In this document: positions 24,022 to 35,882 of the stretch, in pieces
How the letters are laid out: each line of letters begins with the position of its first letter
How positions within the stretch are numbered: position 1 is the first letter of the stretch
From: Congeria kusceri
Lineage: Eukaryota; Mollusca; Bivalvia; Myida; Dreissenidae
Length of the DNA: 64,000 nt
NCBI GenBank assembly: GCA_027627225.1
Contig: CM051024.1
Span: 40,603,225-40,667,224 of the forward strand
Direction: 5' to 3'
The notes under the pieces: model-generated
What the model was told of the DNA's origin: nothing
The model's input: the letters and a program-made list of their open reading frames with translations, nothing else
Database searches by the model: none
Program-made: the position numbers and the translations under genes

Positions 24022-26889
24022 CTCAGAACGTACCGGGAGTTCCGAAATTTACACAATACAATCCAAAGAACTTACGCTATTTGTATTCTAATCCGAACTA
24101 CAAAGTTTTCCGCCATTGGTGTTTCAGAATTTAAAACATCAGTTGATGAAAGGTTCACACATGAAGTTAATCAATAAACACGTACTCCACGCGATATGAA
24201 ACCAAGCGTCTGAAGAAAATGATTCAGTTATTAATTCTCTTAATTGCTAATGCGTCTCGGTAAATTATGTTGTTCCGAGGCTGACAGTAAAAACAATAAG
24301 GCATCCCTTTAAACAACAAATAACAACAATTATCGAGGCTGTTATCACTGTTGTATAAATGGATGCAATGTATCATTTATATTTTTACGCGTAGAGACGT
24401 ACGCAGATATAAGACAACAGGACAGAAGTCTATACTGCGAAATATTGTACAATAATCAAATAATTTTCGTATGTTGAAAGATAAAGTAAATTGCTTTTTA
24501 AGACGAGAAACAACTCTGAAAAAATACTCACATGAAATTAATTTCGTATGGATGACATTAACTACTTAATAAAATAAAAGTTTCACAAATAATATATACC
24601 AAAAAATATTAATTTCATAGTACACTATACACTGACGGCTTACTCATAACCGGAGAATAAGGCATCGCAAAAATACATACATTTAGTCCAATTCAAACCA
24701 ACTTCTTCAGATCAATGCACAAACCACAGCAAAAATCGGAGTCTTCATCGGTTGTGTTCAAACATCATCAAGTCCATACAACGAAGAAGTCACATCTTCA
24801 TTAACAGCCATTTGCAACCCAGGCATCACAAAAGATCCGCGCATTTCAAAAGGCGACTGCTGACGATCGTGTCGCCGGCACTCAGGCTTACGGTTAATAT
24901 ATGTAACTTTTCAAAAAGCGCTAATGCGTTTTCATTCATCGCATATTAGCCAATCACGCCGAATAAATGCCTTTTGAATGTTGTTGAAATAGTATTTTAA
25001 TGTTAAATAAGACGATCGTATAAATTATACTAACATCGCGATTCCAAATAATGAATAGAATATTGTAAGACTAAACATCTTCAGGTAGAACTATACTGAT
25101 ATAGCAACGTTTTTGTGTTATAATTATTCCTTTATTTTTTAATTAAAAATATTAACCCCATTTCGTAATAAACTTGTGTTCGATTTCAATACTGCTACAC
25201 GTTTGTAAAATTCCAACAAAATATACAGTAGCTGCTAACAGTTTGTACAAATAAAAGTGCGTTTCCAGTTAACAGCATCACAGTTATTGTTGTATAGTCA
25301 AATTTAAACGCTCTTTTCGACATCCACCGCTGTTTGTTATCCAGTCACACAAATACCATAGTCTTATGTATCACATAACGATTGGATATGCACATATCAC
25401 AGTACAATTCTTCCAAATATCACATCGAAAATATCACATGGCGACTTGAGAACTTGATAAAGTAATAATTGATATCACAGTGCAAATCTTCTAATTATCA
25501 CATCGCAAATATAACAAAGCGACGTGAGCACTTAATTAAGATTGGGTACGCACACATATATATGTGAACTTCTTATTCTAAATACCAATGTCACATAAAT
25601 ATCACACAGCCATTTGAAACATCGTTATCACAGAACGCGACAGCAAACGATAGTTAAGTTGAACAGCAATGACATACACATGTTGCAAATCATATAACAT
25701 TACTATGTTCAGATAAAATATAACTCTTTAAATGTACTTTAATGATATAAATCGAGTGCAACTGAACCGCTACAGGAATACACGTGTAGTACAAATAGTA
25801 TGACTAATTAAACCACTACTAATATTGATGTTGCTGCTTGCTTAAGTGATTACACTACAATCGAATCCTTTGTGGAAGAGATACATGTATACGCAGCTCA
25901 AGCCCATCTGTTTTAGAAGACAAAGACCATTTTAACGATAGTTCTTCAAATAAGAAATATTCCCATCTTTTACAGTATCTTTGGTTCCAGCGCAATGAAC
26001 TCAAATACTAGTACAGTGTACATTTGTTTTTCGCCAAATACTGCCCAACGTTTTAGCAAGCAATAATTTCACTAACGTTTTTCTTAGACGTTAAACTCAT
26101 AAAATCCCGTACATTGTAGTACATGTATTTGCCAAAGTCTCACATACTAACTATCGTTTATTGTTGTACTTGGTATTGGCAAAGTTCAAACAATTGCCGT
26201 GACAGCAAGGTTTAATTAAATAGACTTGTATTAAACTCTTAAATACTTGTCATAGACGTGAAAAAAAAAGATAACATGAAAACCAATAACCGGTCTATGG
26301 TACTATACCCGATAATACCGTGCATTTGATGTATTTGATGTCAGGTTTTACATACCTCGACGAGAACAGCAACAGCAACAGCATCATCATCAACAGCAGC
26401 AACAACATCAACAAGAGCAATAACAACAGCAGCAGCGCGATACCATAATGAGTCTTGGCGACACAGCTAGTGTTCGTTTATTGTATTTGCTTTTAAGTTT
26501 ATACGATGCTTATCTGCATCATTGCGTTTAAGAGCACACATTACATATATTCAAAAACAGAAGTAGCGATGTTAGAAAACGACGTGCTGTTAAGGATTTG
26601 ATTAAGTAATACGGAAGACTGTCAGATGAAACTGACTAACACACACTGCAAATTGAAAATCATTCATGTAAAACTGCAAAAAAAATCTGTATTCCAAGGG
26701 ATATTAACCGCGTCCTTATTTGGACAAACTGCCTAAGGTAATATGTTCAACGGGTGGACGTCGGTTTGAAGACTTGTGAAGCGGGAAAGCAAAGGATTTA
26801 ATACAGCTGACGCTATTTTATCACATGCCATACCTTGTTTTCCGGGCAATACAGCCATTACAGATATTATTTATCTTACACATGTTTAG
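24022..26889. other. AT-rich non-coding stretch
   Basis: No exon with good splice signals is seen. It contains two imperfect ~70 bp copies of a motif with TATCACATCG (about 25393-25462 and 25473-25540) and the CAA/CAG-type simple sequence at 26363-26436. On this gene model it would be intron or 5' flank. Confidence 0.5.
26363..26436. repeat. CAN-type simple sequence (CAA/CAG/CAT)
   Basis: Mixed CAG, CAA and CAT triplets without a continuous open context. Similar CAA runs lie at 35883-35925, 36345-36425 and 44010-44076. Confidence 0.8.
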
Positions 26890-26895
26890 GCAATA

Positions 26896-27560
26896 GATGT
26901 AGCACAACTTGACCGAAATATGTTAGTTATTTAACGAGCCCGCAGGGCGAAATCAAATAATTAACATACTGAGGTCAAAGTGTTTTATATCATATTCTCC
27001 AATCATATCGCAACTGTCTACGATGTCTATCCCAATGGGCAGTTTCTGGACATCACTTGATGTCTGATATGCTTGGCATGCGTGTCATTTCCACACTGTC
27101 GCAATGTCATTTAGCGCTGTCGCGATGTGTCCACTCGCTGCAATCGTTCAGTGCAATAAGTAGCGTGCGTATAAATTACAACTAAATTTTAATATACCGC
27201 ACGATACTTATTGCACGATAAGCTTGCATATTAGGCTCCACGTAATAGTTGTAGCATAATTTTACCGAAATATGTTATTTATTTAACAAGCCCGCAGGAC
27301 GAGTTAAAATATTAACATATTGGGGTAAAAGTATGCTACAAGTGTTGTATACTATATTGACCGTGCGGTATATTGAAATTAAGTTTTAATTTATACGCAC
27401 GCTACTTATTGCACGGTTAGGCTCCGCCCACCAGTGATATCACAGTTATTGAACACCGCAAGACAAAGACAACTCTCTGAAATATGGTATAACCACCAGT
27501 GACCGTTCTGAAATCACAGATATTGAATACCGCAAAACTCACTGAAATATGGTATAAGAT
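26896..27560 (+). mobile_element. Foldback repeat with GCAATAAGTAGCGTGC hairpin, compound copy
   Basis: It starts with GTAGCACAACTTGACC and TTAACGAGCCCGCAGGGCGA and runs to AGGCTCCGCCCACC and a CGCAAAAC...ATGGTATAAG tail. Inside, GCAATAAGTAGCGTGC faces GCACGATACTTATTGC, a long hairpin stem. The pattern TTAAC-GCCCGCAGG-hairpin occurs twice, so this looks like one copy nested in or beside another. The same family lies at 36479, 37390 and 59344. Confidence 0.7.
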
Positions 27561-28340
27561 GACACTTTGAGCGTTTTCATTGGCTGCATATTCTTTGACT
27601 GTCAGACCAATCGCATTAGGTTGTTTTGGTGAAATGATCTCGTCAACATGAAATGACGTTACGTCAGTACACACATTTAAGGATTTATCAACATTTTTAG
27701 GTAAAATTATAGTTCTTTTTTTGTCGTAAAAAATAAATCAACAATGAGGCCTAACGTATGTAGGTCGTAATCGACATGCTGCGAAAAAGAGTGATATCGT
27801 CTAAATTAAGTTCTTTCTTTTCATGGTAGCTTATGTTCCTAATTTTGCCATTGTAAGTATTCTCGTACTACATACTATTTTGAACTGAACGACGGTCGAT
27901 GGAGTTGAAGAAATGTAGTCAATCTATACCAACATAAAAAGGAATGGACTGAACTGATATACAGAGAAACGATACAATATTGCTATGGTTGCAAATTACG
28001 ATTCAGAGTCAATTACACACTGTTCTTTGTGCAATCGCGGTCCATGCGCCCAAAATTAGCAACTGGACAAAAGGGGCATTTATCAAAGTTGATCATAATC
28101 AATCAATGCATAATTACCATATCATTAAGGCACAAGGCAGAAAATATAAAGGTCGTTACCATTGTCACAGACAATACTCACCTGCGAATAGAAAATCAAT
28201 GTTCTTATTGATTATTCATTAGGGTGTTAAGAAACATAGTCACCGTTTGTAAGGCAAAGGGAAACCTATTGCAAACATGTACATTAACAACATGTTGGTA
28301 TTTAGTTTTACTGTTTAATCATTCAAGGCTTGTTCACCAG
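27561..28340. other. Non-coding stretch
   Basis: Short open frames only, with no supported exon. At 28171 the minus strand shows a C/T-rich TTCGCAG|GTGAGT in which acceptor and donor abut, so it cannot bound a normal exon. Confidence 0.4.
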
Positions 28341-28344
28341 GGTT

Positions 28345-28781
28345 TAGTTTAGTTTAAACCTATTTATTTTGCTCGATTGTGTTGAAAGCCCCTCATGCTT
28401 ATTGAAACACTCTCGTTTTTTTCCTGGGTAGAACCAGTACTTGGTGTCATTTGAGTAAGATCATTCAAGCGCTCCAGGGACCCGTCTTATTAAACATCGT
28501 AGGGCATATTTACATTACGATACAATTTTCGAAGAAGCATAAATGCTAAGCACCAACGTCTTTGATTACTTTATTTCAGTAATTCCATTCATTTCCTTGG
28601 TATCTTTCACATGTCCTTTATTTCAGGAACATACTGATCATACATGTCTTTTTTTTTTAAATACAAAATTCCGTCGTAACTTAAACTTGTCGTAAGATCT
28701 TTGATACAACAGGGCCCAGGAGTAGAAATCGAACTCACGACTTCCCGATCGCAAGGCGGACACCAGATTACACCACTGCAA
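28345..28781 (-). mobile_element. Probable SINE, interrupted
   Basis: On the minus strand a tRNA-like head lies at 28712-28781 (GTGGTGTAATCTGG, GAGTTCGATTTC). A tail at 28345-28440 has TTCTACCCAGGAA and CAATCGAGCAAAATAAATAG and matches the SINE at 58808. About 270 bp between them have no counterpart there, so this may be an insertion or two separate fragments. Confidence 0.45.
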
Positions 28782-28962
28782 CTTTGTTCACCTTGCAGCT
28801 TAATCTGCTATTTTCTATGTATATATTATGTCACCTGTGTCATCTATGTCTAAATCAATGTGTTTAAACCAAATGCTTATTCATAAACTATAGGATTAAA
28901 ACCAGTTTAGTTACATTAAGCACAGTTTTCACATGCCTGTGAACAGAATTTGGCAACTATAA

Positions 28963-29243
28963 TTGAGGCATGTCGTGGGAAAACCGGGGTTAATTCATAT
29001 GCGTATAGTGTTGTCCCGGATCAGCCCGTGCAGTCCGCACAGGCTAATCCAGGACGGCACTTTCCGCCTACAGTGGATTTATGTTTAGAAATACATCTTT
29101 AAAACAGAAAATACCATGAAAGCGGAACCAAATTTAAAATACTAATGGGGCGTGTCGTGGGAAACCTGGGCGGACGGCACAGGCTAATCCGGGACGACGC
29201 TTTCCGCAGAGGCATTAAACCCGGTTTTCCCACGATACGCTTC
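28963..29243. mobile_element. Palindromic foldback element, rearranged
   Basis: The left arm is complete (GAGGCATGTCGTGGGAAA through CTAATCCAGGACGGCACTTT). The right arm is broken by an A/T-rich patch and then by a second GGGGCGTGTCGTGGGAAACC start. It ends CCCGGTTTTCCCACGATACG. It looks like a partial second copy joined to the first. Confidence 0.75.
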
Positions 29244-29694
29244 GTATATTTAAATACTACACATAATTTGTCACAACCTATTTTCGCTAACGAACGAAAA
29301 ATGGTGTTTCCTCTTGTTTTTCTGTATGTACTTTAACAGCCCGATTCACCCGTATTAGTAAAATGTGTACTAAGTTTTAAGTAAAACTTGGCATCTAAGG
29401 GCTTTTACAACAACACATCTCTCGAACGTCTGTGCGATTACTTTTACTCAATATTTTGATAGTTATTGGGGTGTCGTGGAGCATACGAGTTATAATTACT
29501 GATTGTAAATCACGACAATATGTAAACCCGTATATACATATGATGTCATTCAAGTTACAGAATAGAAATCATGACTAAATGCTATTTATAAGTGTTCAGA
29601 TAACAACATCTCAGAATACTACGGCCCAATAACACAACGTCGAGTGCAAGCCACCATCTTATATTGTTAAAATAAAACTACTAAGTATTTATAC
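29244..29694. other. Non-coding stretch
   Basis: AT-rich, with no supported exon. On the minus strand it lies directly downstream of the 29.7 kb candidate donor and would be intron. Confidence 0.4.
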
Positions 29695-29795
29695 CGTCTC
29701 CGTTGCGGAAGTAAAAGAGGCTGCGTGCGCATCTCCGGTGTTGGAATAACTGTCATACGTCGCGTTGACGCTCGACTCCCGTTGCGTGACGTCAT
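29695..29795 (-). CDS. Candidate first coding exon (unknown protein), 29.8 kb
   Basis: The minus strand reads 33 codons plus two bases from ATGACGTCA, starting MTSRNGSRASTRRMTVIPTP and continuing EMRTQPLLLPQRR. It ends at CG|GTATAA, a moderate donor. The frame is also open for about 28 codons upstream before a stop, without another ATG. The start codon overlaps a TGACGTCA palindrome (29787-29794). The Ser/Arg-rich composition with SRAST and RRM motifs resembles the exons at 31.2 and 48.4 kb. The end phase is the same. The weaker donor makes this one of the two least certain of the set. Confidence 0.4.
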
Positions 29796-31145
29796 AGCTG
29801 ACGTAATTTCAACTAGGTACACTTTATTTAGTTCTGTTTCTAATGCATCTTCTTCGTTAAAGGTTTTTCATTACTCACAATCATTTCTCATTTCCTTCTT
29901 GGGTCGTTTAAACTCTTCTTCCAAACAATCCAATATATTTCTTATCCGTTTCTTTTGCATCTTGTTCATTTAATGTATTTAATTACTCACGATAATTTCT
30001 TATTTCCCTCTTGGAGTATTAGAACTATTCTTTCAAACAATCTAATTACCCTTAACAATCAATATACTCCCAATGTTCACAATCTCAAAAATACTGCGTC
30101 TGTGTTTAGAAAGTTAGCTCGTTCTCACCGTAGTCCAACAGAACTCAAAACTTAAACATACAAGGTGCTTTCATTGGTCAGTAAGTTAAGACTGATTTGA
30201 GATTGATCTTCCATACGCATGAGGCGTGGGTCATCACACCTTCTTAATTTTAAACTTCAAACTTAATGTCACTGTGCTATTTTTCTTTTATATTTTTATA
30301 GCAATATACGTAAATATAAAACATCCACCGTCTAAGTTCAACACACTACTAGCACACTTTTTAACACTCAAAACGTTACTCGATAGACACTGTACGTAAA
30401 ACACGGAGATCGCAAAATTAATCATAACTTCGCATTAACATTCTTCGATGTTGCTGAGTAGTTAATGGAAATGTACACTTATTTAAAGATCGTAAAACAA
30501 AGAACGCAAACAAGGTACTTGTGCTCAAATAGACAAATAGACTCTTCAACACTTGGTTAAGAATGTTAATTTTGATGTTGAGAGTAAAATCGTTTGAGAC
30601 TTTATATTAAATGTACGAACTTACTAAACGCATTTTAGCCAACACAGAAAATTTAATTCTAATGAAAAATAAAAACATACAACGTAATCATAAAAATGAA
30701 TAAAACCACACCTAATGTGACAGCATGTTGTAACATGTGAACTATATTTTATTATGCTGTAATAAAACAAGATATATCTATCTTACAAATTAGTAATATA
30801 AATGTTATAAAATTTTCATTCGGAAAACTGAAAAAAGATTATGTTTGATAGGTGAAAGAATAACCTTCCTTCGTTCATGTTGGTGCAGAGGCAAAAGGTG
30901 ATTTTATTTGATGCTTTCCAGTGATTTATAGGGAAATATCAGTGAAATAAAATTGGTAATTAACTGTTTTAAAACGTTGCCGGACTCAAAACCGTGAAAT
31001 GACATGATTTTTTTGACGTCACGGCGTTAAGAGTTTCGCGAAACTTTCAGGTAAAACCCATTAAAAATGAAAAAAAAAACGGTGAAAAAAACATAAAATA
31101 AAAATAAAATTAGCTTTTAATACTTATTTCTGGAATGAAACTGAT
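29796..31145. other. Non-coding stretch with a repeat also found at 63.6 kb
   Basis: AT-rich. From about 30880 to 31045 the sequence (AGTGATTTATAGGGAAAT, GCCGGACTC, GTGAAATGAC, a TGACGTCA at 31014-31021 and GTTAAGAGTTTCGCG) is related to 63640-63825. It is therefore an interspersed repeat that carries a CRE palindrome. Confidence 0.5.
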
Positions 31146-31151
31146 TCTTAC

Positions 31152-31330
31152 GAGTTTTTTCGGCGCACCGTTGTCGGCGGAAGCAGAAGTCCCGGAAACT
31201 GGTTCGAAAACGAGACCCGACGACCATCGCGGCGGCGAGGGATTTCTAGCGTCAAGCTTTGAAGACTGCTGTGTACCGAGGAAATAGAGGAAGACGAGTC
31301 CGACGGCGACGTATTTCGTCGGCGGTTCAT
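31152..31330 (-). CDS. Candidate first coding exon (unknown protein), 31.3 kb
   Basis: From the first ATG after an in-frame TGA the minus strand encodes 59 residues plus two bases. It starts MNRRRNTSPSDSSSSISSVH, has a middle LEIPRRRDGRRVSFSNQFPG, and ends TTVRRKNS only if the donor is not used. The donor is TC|GTAAGA. The region is GC-rich against AT-rich flanks. Three RRR-type basic runs next to Ser (RRNTS, RRVSF, RRKNS) resemble basophilic kinase sites such as those of PKA. The protein part is low complexity and probably disordered. The end phase equals that of the other candidates. No family is recognised. Confidence 0.55.
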
Positions 31331-32277
31331 TTCTACGTGTTCTACGACCCCAGGTTTTGACGTTATGTGAGATCACCGGTATTTCTTACAATTCGAACAG
31401 TGATCATGTACAGTTATAGAAAAGTACAGTTTTCACCACTATGGAAAATAAAAGTTTTTCCGTATGTTGACAGCAATCACAAACAAGTGGAAACACCCGA
31501 TAGATCTTTTTTAAACTCCGTAAAATGATACCATAAGAAAGTATCGTTTGATCTGCTTCTGTTTTCTGTAGACCTACATGGACACTAATCACTAAGACAG
31601 TTATAACAAGAAACCGATTTTGGAAGGCATCGATAATTAAAAGGTTTGATTACTACGAAATGAAAGAAAGTTATGACAAATTTCGAATACATTGTAAATG
31701 CTTCTGTAATAGGTGTGGTGTACCCATATTGTTGAGGTCCATTTCGTATGTGAACAACAATTGTGACAAACGACGACACGGGAAGTAATCTGCAACGCGA
31801 CGAACGATTAACCAAATTCCTCACAGTGGTCTCCCCTAGCTTCGCTAAATTTGATAAGGGAGATCACTGTGAGGATTTCGACGATGCACAAGGAAGAGTT
31901 GTTTCCCTTGACCTTGCTAGTAGATAAAATTTGACATAGGCAGCTATAGATAATTACGTCTATAAAAGACGTAGGCTAATAAAAATAGCCTAAAATCATG
32001 CCAAATAATAATAATAATAATATATTACTCAATAAATACGGTCAAGTGGACAATGATCTATACATTTAATTTCCACTGGGTGTATGCCGAGTCGTCAAAT
32101 TACAATTAAATGCTCAAAGTAGAATAAAATGCACTATTTAATGCAAAATTAAATCATTATACTTTTTATCTTGTTAGTCGACCAGCATAGGTTACCTGTA
32201 CAGATGTATTTATATAGTAAGCCTTTTCGACTCGCTAACACCTATTTAAACACTATTTACTGATTAATTTCACGAGC
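31331..32277. other. Non-coding stretch with a stem-loop
   Basis: It contains an inverted repeat at 31821-31876 (CTCACAGTGGTCTCCCC facing GGGAGATCACTGTGAG) around a ~20 bp loop. Related sequence lies at 44918-44975. There is also an ATA run at 32006. No exon is supported. Confidence 0.45.
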
Positions 32278-32350
32278 GGTTCCATAGTGTAGTGGTTATC
32301 ACGCTCGCTTCACACGCGAGAGGTCCTGGGTTCGAGCCCCAGTGGAACCA
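32278..32350 (+). tRNA. tRNA-Val (CAC), with compensated acceptor pair
   Basis: A 73-nt cloverleaf with anticodon loop TTCACAC and consensus D and T arms. The seventh acceptor base is A where others have G, and its partner is T where others have C, so the pair is restored as A-T. A compensatory change of this type argues for selection on structure and a functional gene. Confidence 0.92.
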
Positions 32351-32540
32351 TCTTTTTTTTATGCCATTTTCTTTTTGTAGATATCTTGTCTCAATTAGCC
32401 TTTTTTTCTGGTTGTATATTTGCATATAAAGAATATGTACAGAAAAATAAATTCAGAATCTATGAAAGCAATTAAAAAGAAACATGCAACACGCAATATG
32501 AATTCTCATACTTGACCTCAGGCAAATAGGCATATCAAGT

Positions 32541-32604
32541 GGTTCCGTAGTGTAGTGTTTATCACGTCTGCTTTACACGCAGAAGGTCCTGGGTTCGAGC
32601 CCCA
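32541..32604 (+). pseudogene. tRNA-Val (TAC) pseudogene, 3' end missing
   Basis: It is consensus-like from GGTTCCG through GGTTCGAGCCCCA, then continues into TATATTTTACG, so the 3' acceptor strand is absent. The A box has TAGTGTAGTGT. The transcript could not form an acceptor stem. Confidence 0.85.
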
Positions 32605-33234
32605 TATATTTTACGAATTAATAACAAAACATACTTATTGCCTATCAAATTAAAGAGATTACTTAATTCAAATTAGATGAAATGAAAAAGTTAGTGCAAA
32701 CCGCTAGGAAAAGTAAGCTATGTGAAGAATTTGTTTTATACTATGGAAGCAAAACAAATATATTTAAAAATAATAATACAAATAGCTGAAGAAAATCTTA
32801 TCGCGCTTCAAATGCAATAAATTTGATCGATTTCGATTTTCCAACATAATTCTGTATCAGAAACATCATTTTGATGTTGTATATTACTTGGGTCTTTTCA
32901 CTTTTGAATATGTGGCAAATAAACGAACATTAATTGTCAATTTTATGCTAATCTGTTAATTTGTCGCTTAAAGGCAATGGTATTATGTGAGAGAGTCACT
33001 GGTGAAAGAATTGCTAACATTTACATCTTAATGCAATTATACATGTATTTTAATAAAATTAATGTAACGATCACAAAATATACCATTTTAACATAACTAA
33101 TGACAAATGAAAGTTTTTCAAATTAACTGTTTCAAAGTTTACAAGCGGACACAACCGGCGGTGTTCTAGTATTAAATGCAGACATGGACAGTTTATTTGC
33201 AATATATGTATCTGATAATTATTCGCACATATCT
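32605..33234. other. AT-rich spacer between tRNA genes
   Basis: No gene or recognisable repeat is seen. Confidence 0.4.
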
Positions 33235-33307
33235 GGTTCCGTAGTGTAGTGGTTATCACGTCTGCTTTACACGCAGAAGGTCCTGGGTTCGAGCCCCAGC
33301 GGAACCA
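33235..33307 (+). tRNA. tRNA-Val (TAC), consensus
   Basis: It is identical to 23344-23416, with all stems paired and anticodon TAC. A T-run follows within 5 bases of the 3' end, suitable as a Pol III terminator. It is expected to be functional. Confidence 0.95.
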
Positions 33308-33763
33308 TTATTTTTTAAGTTACGGTTTGAAAAAAATCCTGTTTCAACTTTTTATACTGAAAATAGGTTTGCTTGATGTGGTTTAGTCTTAAAAATAAAT
33401 CTTCAAATAATATGCATGTACTGAAAAGGAATTTATGACATATGTGTTACCAACTGTTTTATTATTAGGTTACTGGTTATATGAAAAACATCAAAACGCT
33501 GACAGCGTAGAAAGACTGTTGGCGACAAAAGAAACTAAAAGCATGTGAATTACGAGTGCATTTTTGCTAAAAGGAAACATTTGTTTGAAAGAAGTTCAAT
33601 GTCCCACCTTTAAACTTCATAATTTGGCTTCTTATTCAATAGTAATAAGTGAATAAGCTTCCTCAAACAGTCTAAAAATCGTATATTGTGCATGCATACA
33701 CAAACATTTCGCTACATGTATACAACTTCTTTGACGGCAATGAATGCAGCGCTGTCTGGATGG

Positions 33764-33836
33764 GGTTCCGTAGTGTAGTGGTTATCACGCTCGCTTCACA
33801 CGCGAGAGGTCCTTGGTTCGAGCCCCAGCGGAACCA
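33764..33836 (+). tRNA. tRNA-Val (CAC), one T-stem change
   Basis: A 73-nt cloverleaf with anticodon CAC and intact acceptor and D arms. The T arm reads CCTTGGTTCGAG instead of CCTGGGTTCGAG, producing one mismatch. A T7 run follows 8 bases after the gene. It is probably still functional. Confidence 0.82.
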
Positions 33837-34388
33837 CGCGTATTTTTTTATTATCACAAATTGTATTTGAGTACAAACGATAAATATCTGATTGCAAACG
33901 ACAAATATTCTTTCAATGGGTAAATCAAATGAGCTTGTCAAATTAAATCTAATATATAAATTATGTCTATAAAATACACCATTCATTCTTCATTTCTGGG
34001 GCGAATGTATCATTGCATCGTCGAATACTCATGACTAATCAGTAATCATTCCGTTACACTCAAATATTAGAGATAAGTGGAATGGGTCGAACGTGGGTAT
34101 CCGACGATGGTATCATTGGAGTGTACATTTTATTCTTTTGTTTTCTAGTCATAAGGTAACCATAATATCGCATAATACTATAGGATCCCTTTACATCGAT
34201 ATACATACAAAAAATCATTCTTATTCTCGGTTTCTGGCACTAATACCACTGTTACCTGTACATGCCAAACTTTACGTGTGTCGTGAATTTGATAACGTTA
34301 ACCGGACACAGCACTTGTAGTTTAATTCTCGTTCTTCTTGGATCTGTTATTTTTAATACAATAACTATTTAAATATATCTTTAACACT

Positions 34389-34461
34389 GGTACCGTAGTG
34401 TACTGGTTATCACGTCTGCTTTACACCCAGAAGATCCTTGGTTCGAGCACCAGCGGAACCA
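34389..34461 (+). pseudogene. tRNA-Val (TAC) pseudogene
   Basis: It keeps full length and the TTTACAC loop, but the acceptor has an A-A mismatch (GGTACCG against CGGAACC), the D arm reads TACTGG, the anticodon stem reads CACCCAG, and the T arm reads CTTGG/ACCAG. Four hits in paired positions mark it as decaying. Confidence 0.75.
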
Positions 34462-34705
34462 GGAAATTGATATTTTATATTCTGTTTGAAAATTAACATT
34501 CAACACGAAAATGAAATCATCATCGAAAAGAATGTGTCAACACTTGTTCTTTTCTTTTAGGATTTTAGCATTGATGAACGTGCCAAAACACAGCAGAATT
34601 GATGATATACCAAAGGACATTACTGGCACAACATTTATCTTTACCAAAAACAAACAGTGCTTTAACCTCGTTCCGAAGTAAGCTGGTAAGTAGCGCTCAT
34701 AAGTC

Positions 34706-34777
34706 GGTTCCGTAGTGTAGTAGTTATCACGCTCGCTTCACACGCGAGAGGTCTGGGTTCGAGCCCCAGCGGAGCCA
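34706..34777 (+). tRNA. tRNA-Val (CAC)-like, diverged, possible pseudogene
   Basis: It is 72 nt long, one base short in the variable loop (GGTCTGGG for GGTCCTGGG). The D loop reads TAGTAGTT for TAGTGGTT, which removes one of the conserved G18-G19 bases. The acceptor has a G-T pair from GGAGCCA. The anticodon loop TTCACAC is intact. Confidence 0.6.
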
Positions 34778-34984
34778 TGTTTTGTTCTTGCGTTTACTAA
34801 ATTGTGAAATGACCTTGTTAAAAATTTCGATCTTTATGTACTCAAATGACAATGCTATAAAGAGCGGTCACGTCACAGACACAGACCTCCAAACTAAGAG
34901 GGTTTACTGCTGAAAGACCGGTGGCGACTTCCGTGCTCATATTTCCTATAAATTTGGAATTATGAACTGTGAAGTACAAAAGTT

Positions 34985-35035
34985 CGCTTATTCACACTTC
35001 ACGATTTTACGATGTTTCTTTTAAATCGTGAAGTG
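34985..35035. repeat. Stem-loop (inverted repeat)
   Basis: TTCACACTTCACGATTT faces AAATCGTGAAGTGTAAAC around a ~15 bp loop. There is no coding context. Confidence 0.6.
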
Positions 35036-35212
35036 TAAACTGTGAATAAATGAATTTGAAAGTCTTACGTTAGCAGGGAACCAATATGAAAAAAGCCAAA
35101 TTTCACAGAATTTTGCGCGAACTTATGTACGTCATGCATTGACAGGTGTGCACACACTGCCAAAATGAAACCTACAAAAAGTGCCAAAATGATAGCTAAA
35201 ACAACATTCTAA

Positions 35213-35335
35213 CGTTATACCTGCTAATTTTTCTATAGACAAAGAACAAAATTATCGTTGTCAAACTACCCAATAAACAACGCAAAAAAAGTCCCGATTG
35301 TGACCGGAGCAGAGTAAAACGTAGTTCTCATTCTA
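35213..35335. repeat. Interspersed repeat shared with 50958-51075
   Basis: Both regions share TTTTTCTATAGACAAAGAAC, AATAAACAACGCAAAAAA and a following CCCG...GCNNNGTAAAA part in the same orientation. It is a repeat family of unknown type. Confidence 0.6.
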
Positions 35336-35396
35336 TCTCTTTTTATCAAATCATGTTAGAATCGAAATAATGTTGGCATTATCGTTGTTTAAACAC

Positions 35397-35840
35397 CTCA
35401 TACTTCCGTATCTATCCAAAGAATATCATAAAACAAGGTCATACTTCAGCATTCATCAAAATAATATCATAATACAATGTCACAATGTCATACTTCCGTA
35501 TTCATCCAAAAAATATCACAAAACAATGTCACAATGTCATATATCCGTATTCATCAAAAGAAGATCATAAAACAATGTCACAATGTCATACTTCCGTATT
35601 CGTCCAAAGAATATCATAAAACAATGTCACAATGTCATTCCGTATTTATCCAAAGAATATCATTAAACATTGTCACACTGTCATACTTCCGTATTCGTCC
35701 AAAGAATATCATAAAACAATGTCACACTGTCATTCCGTATTTATGCAAAGAATATCATTAAACATTGTCACAATGTCATTCTTCCGTATTCATCCACAAT
35801 GTCATTCTTCCGTATTCATCCAAATAATATCATAAAGCAT
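35397..35840. repeat. ~49 bp minisatellite
   Basis: The unit contains CATACTTCCGTATTCATCCA, AAGAATATCATAAAACAATG and TCACAATGT, repeated about nine times with indels. Open frames across it are by-products of the repeats. A single related unit lies at 39868-39905. Confidence 0.85.
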
Positions 35841-35882
35841 CAGTTAATAAAAGCCTGTGCCGTTATGAAACAAGCTGAATTA

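Noticed and set aside
24758..24844. Minus-strand 28-codon frame starting MRGSFVMPGLQMAV, looked like another first exon
   Set aside because: It ends at its own stop. The only possible donor before it (GTTTGA) is poor and has a different phase.
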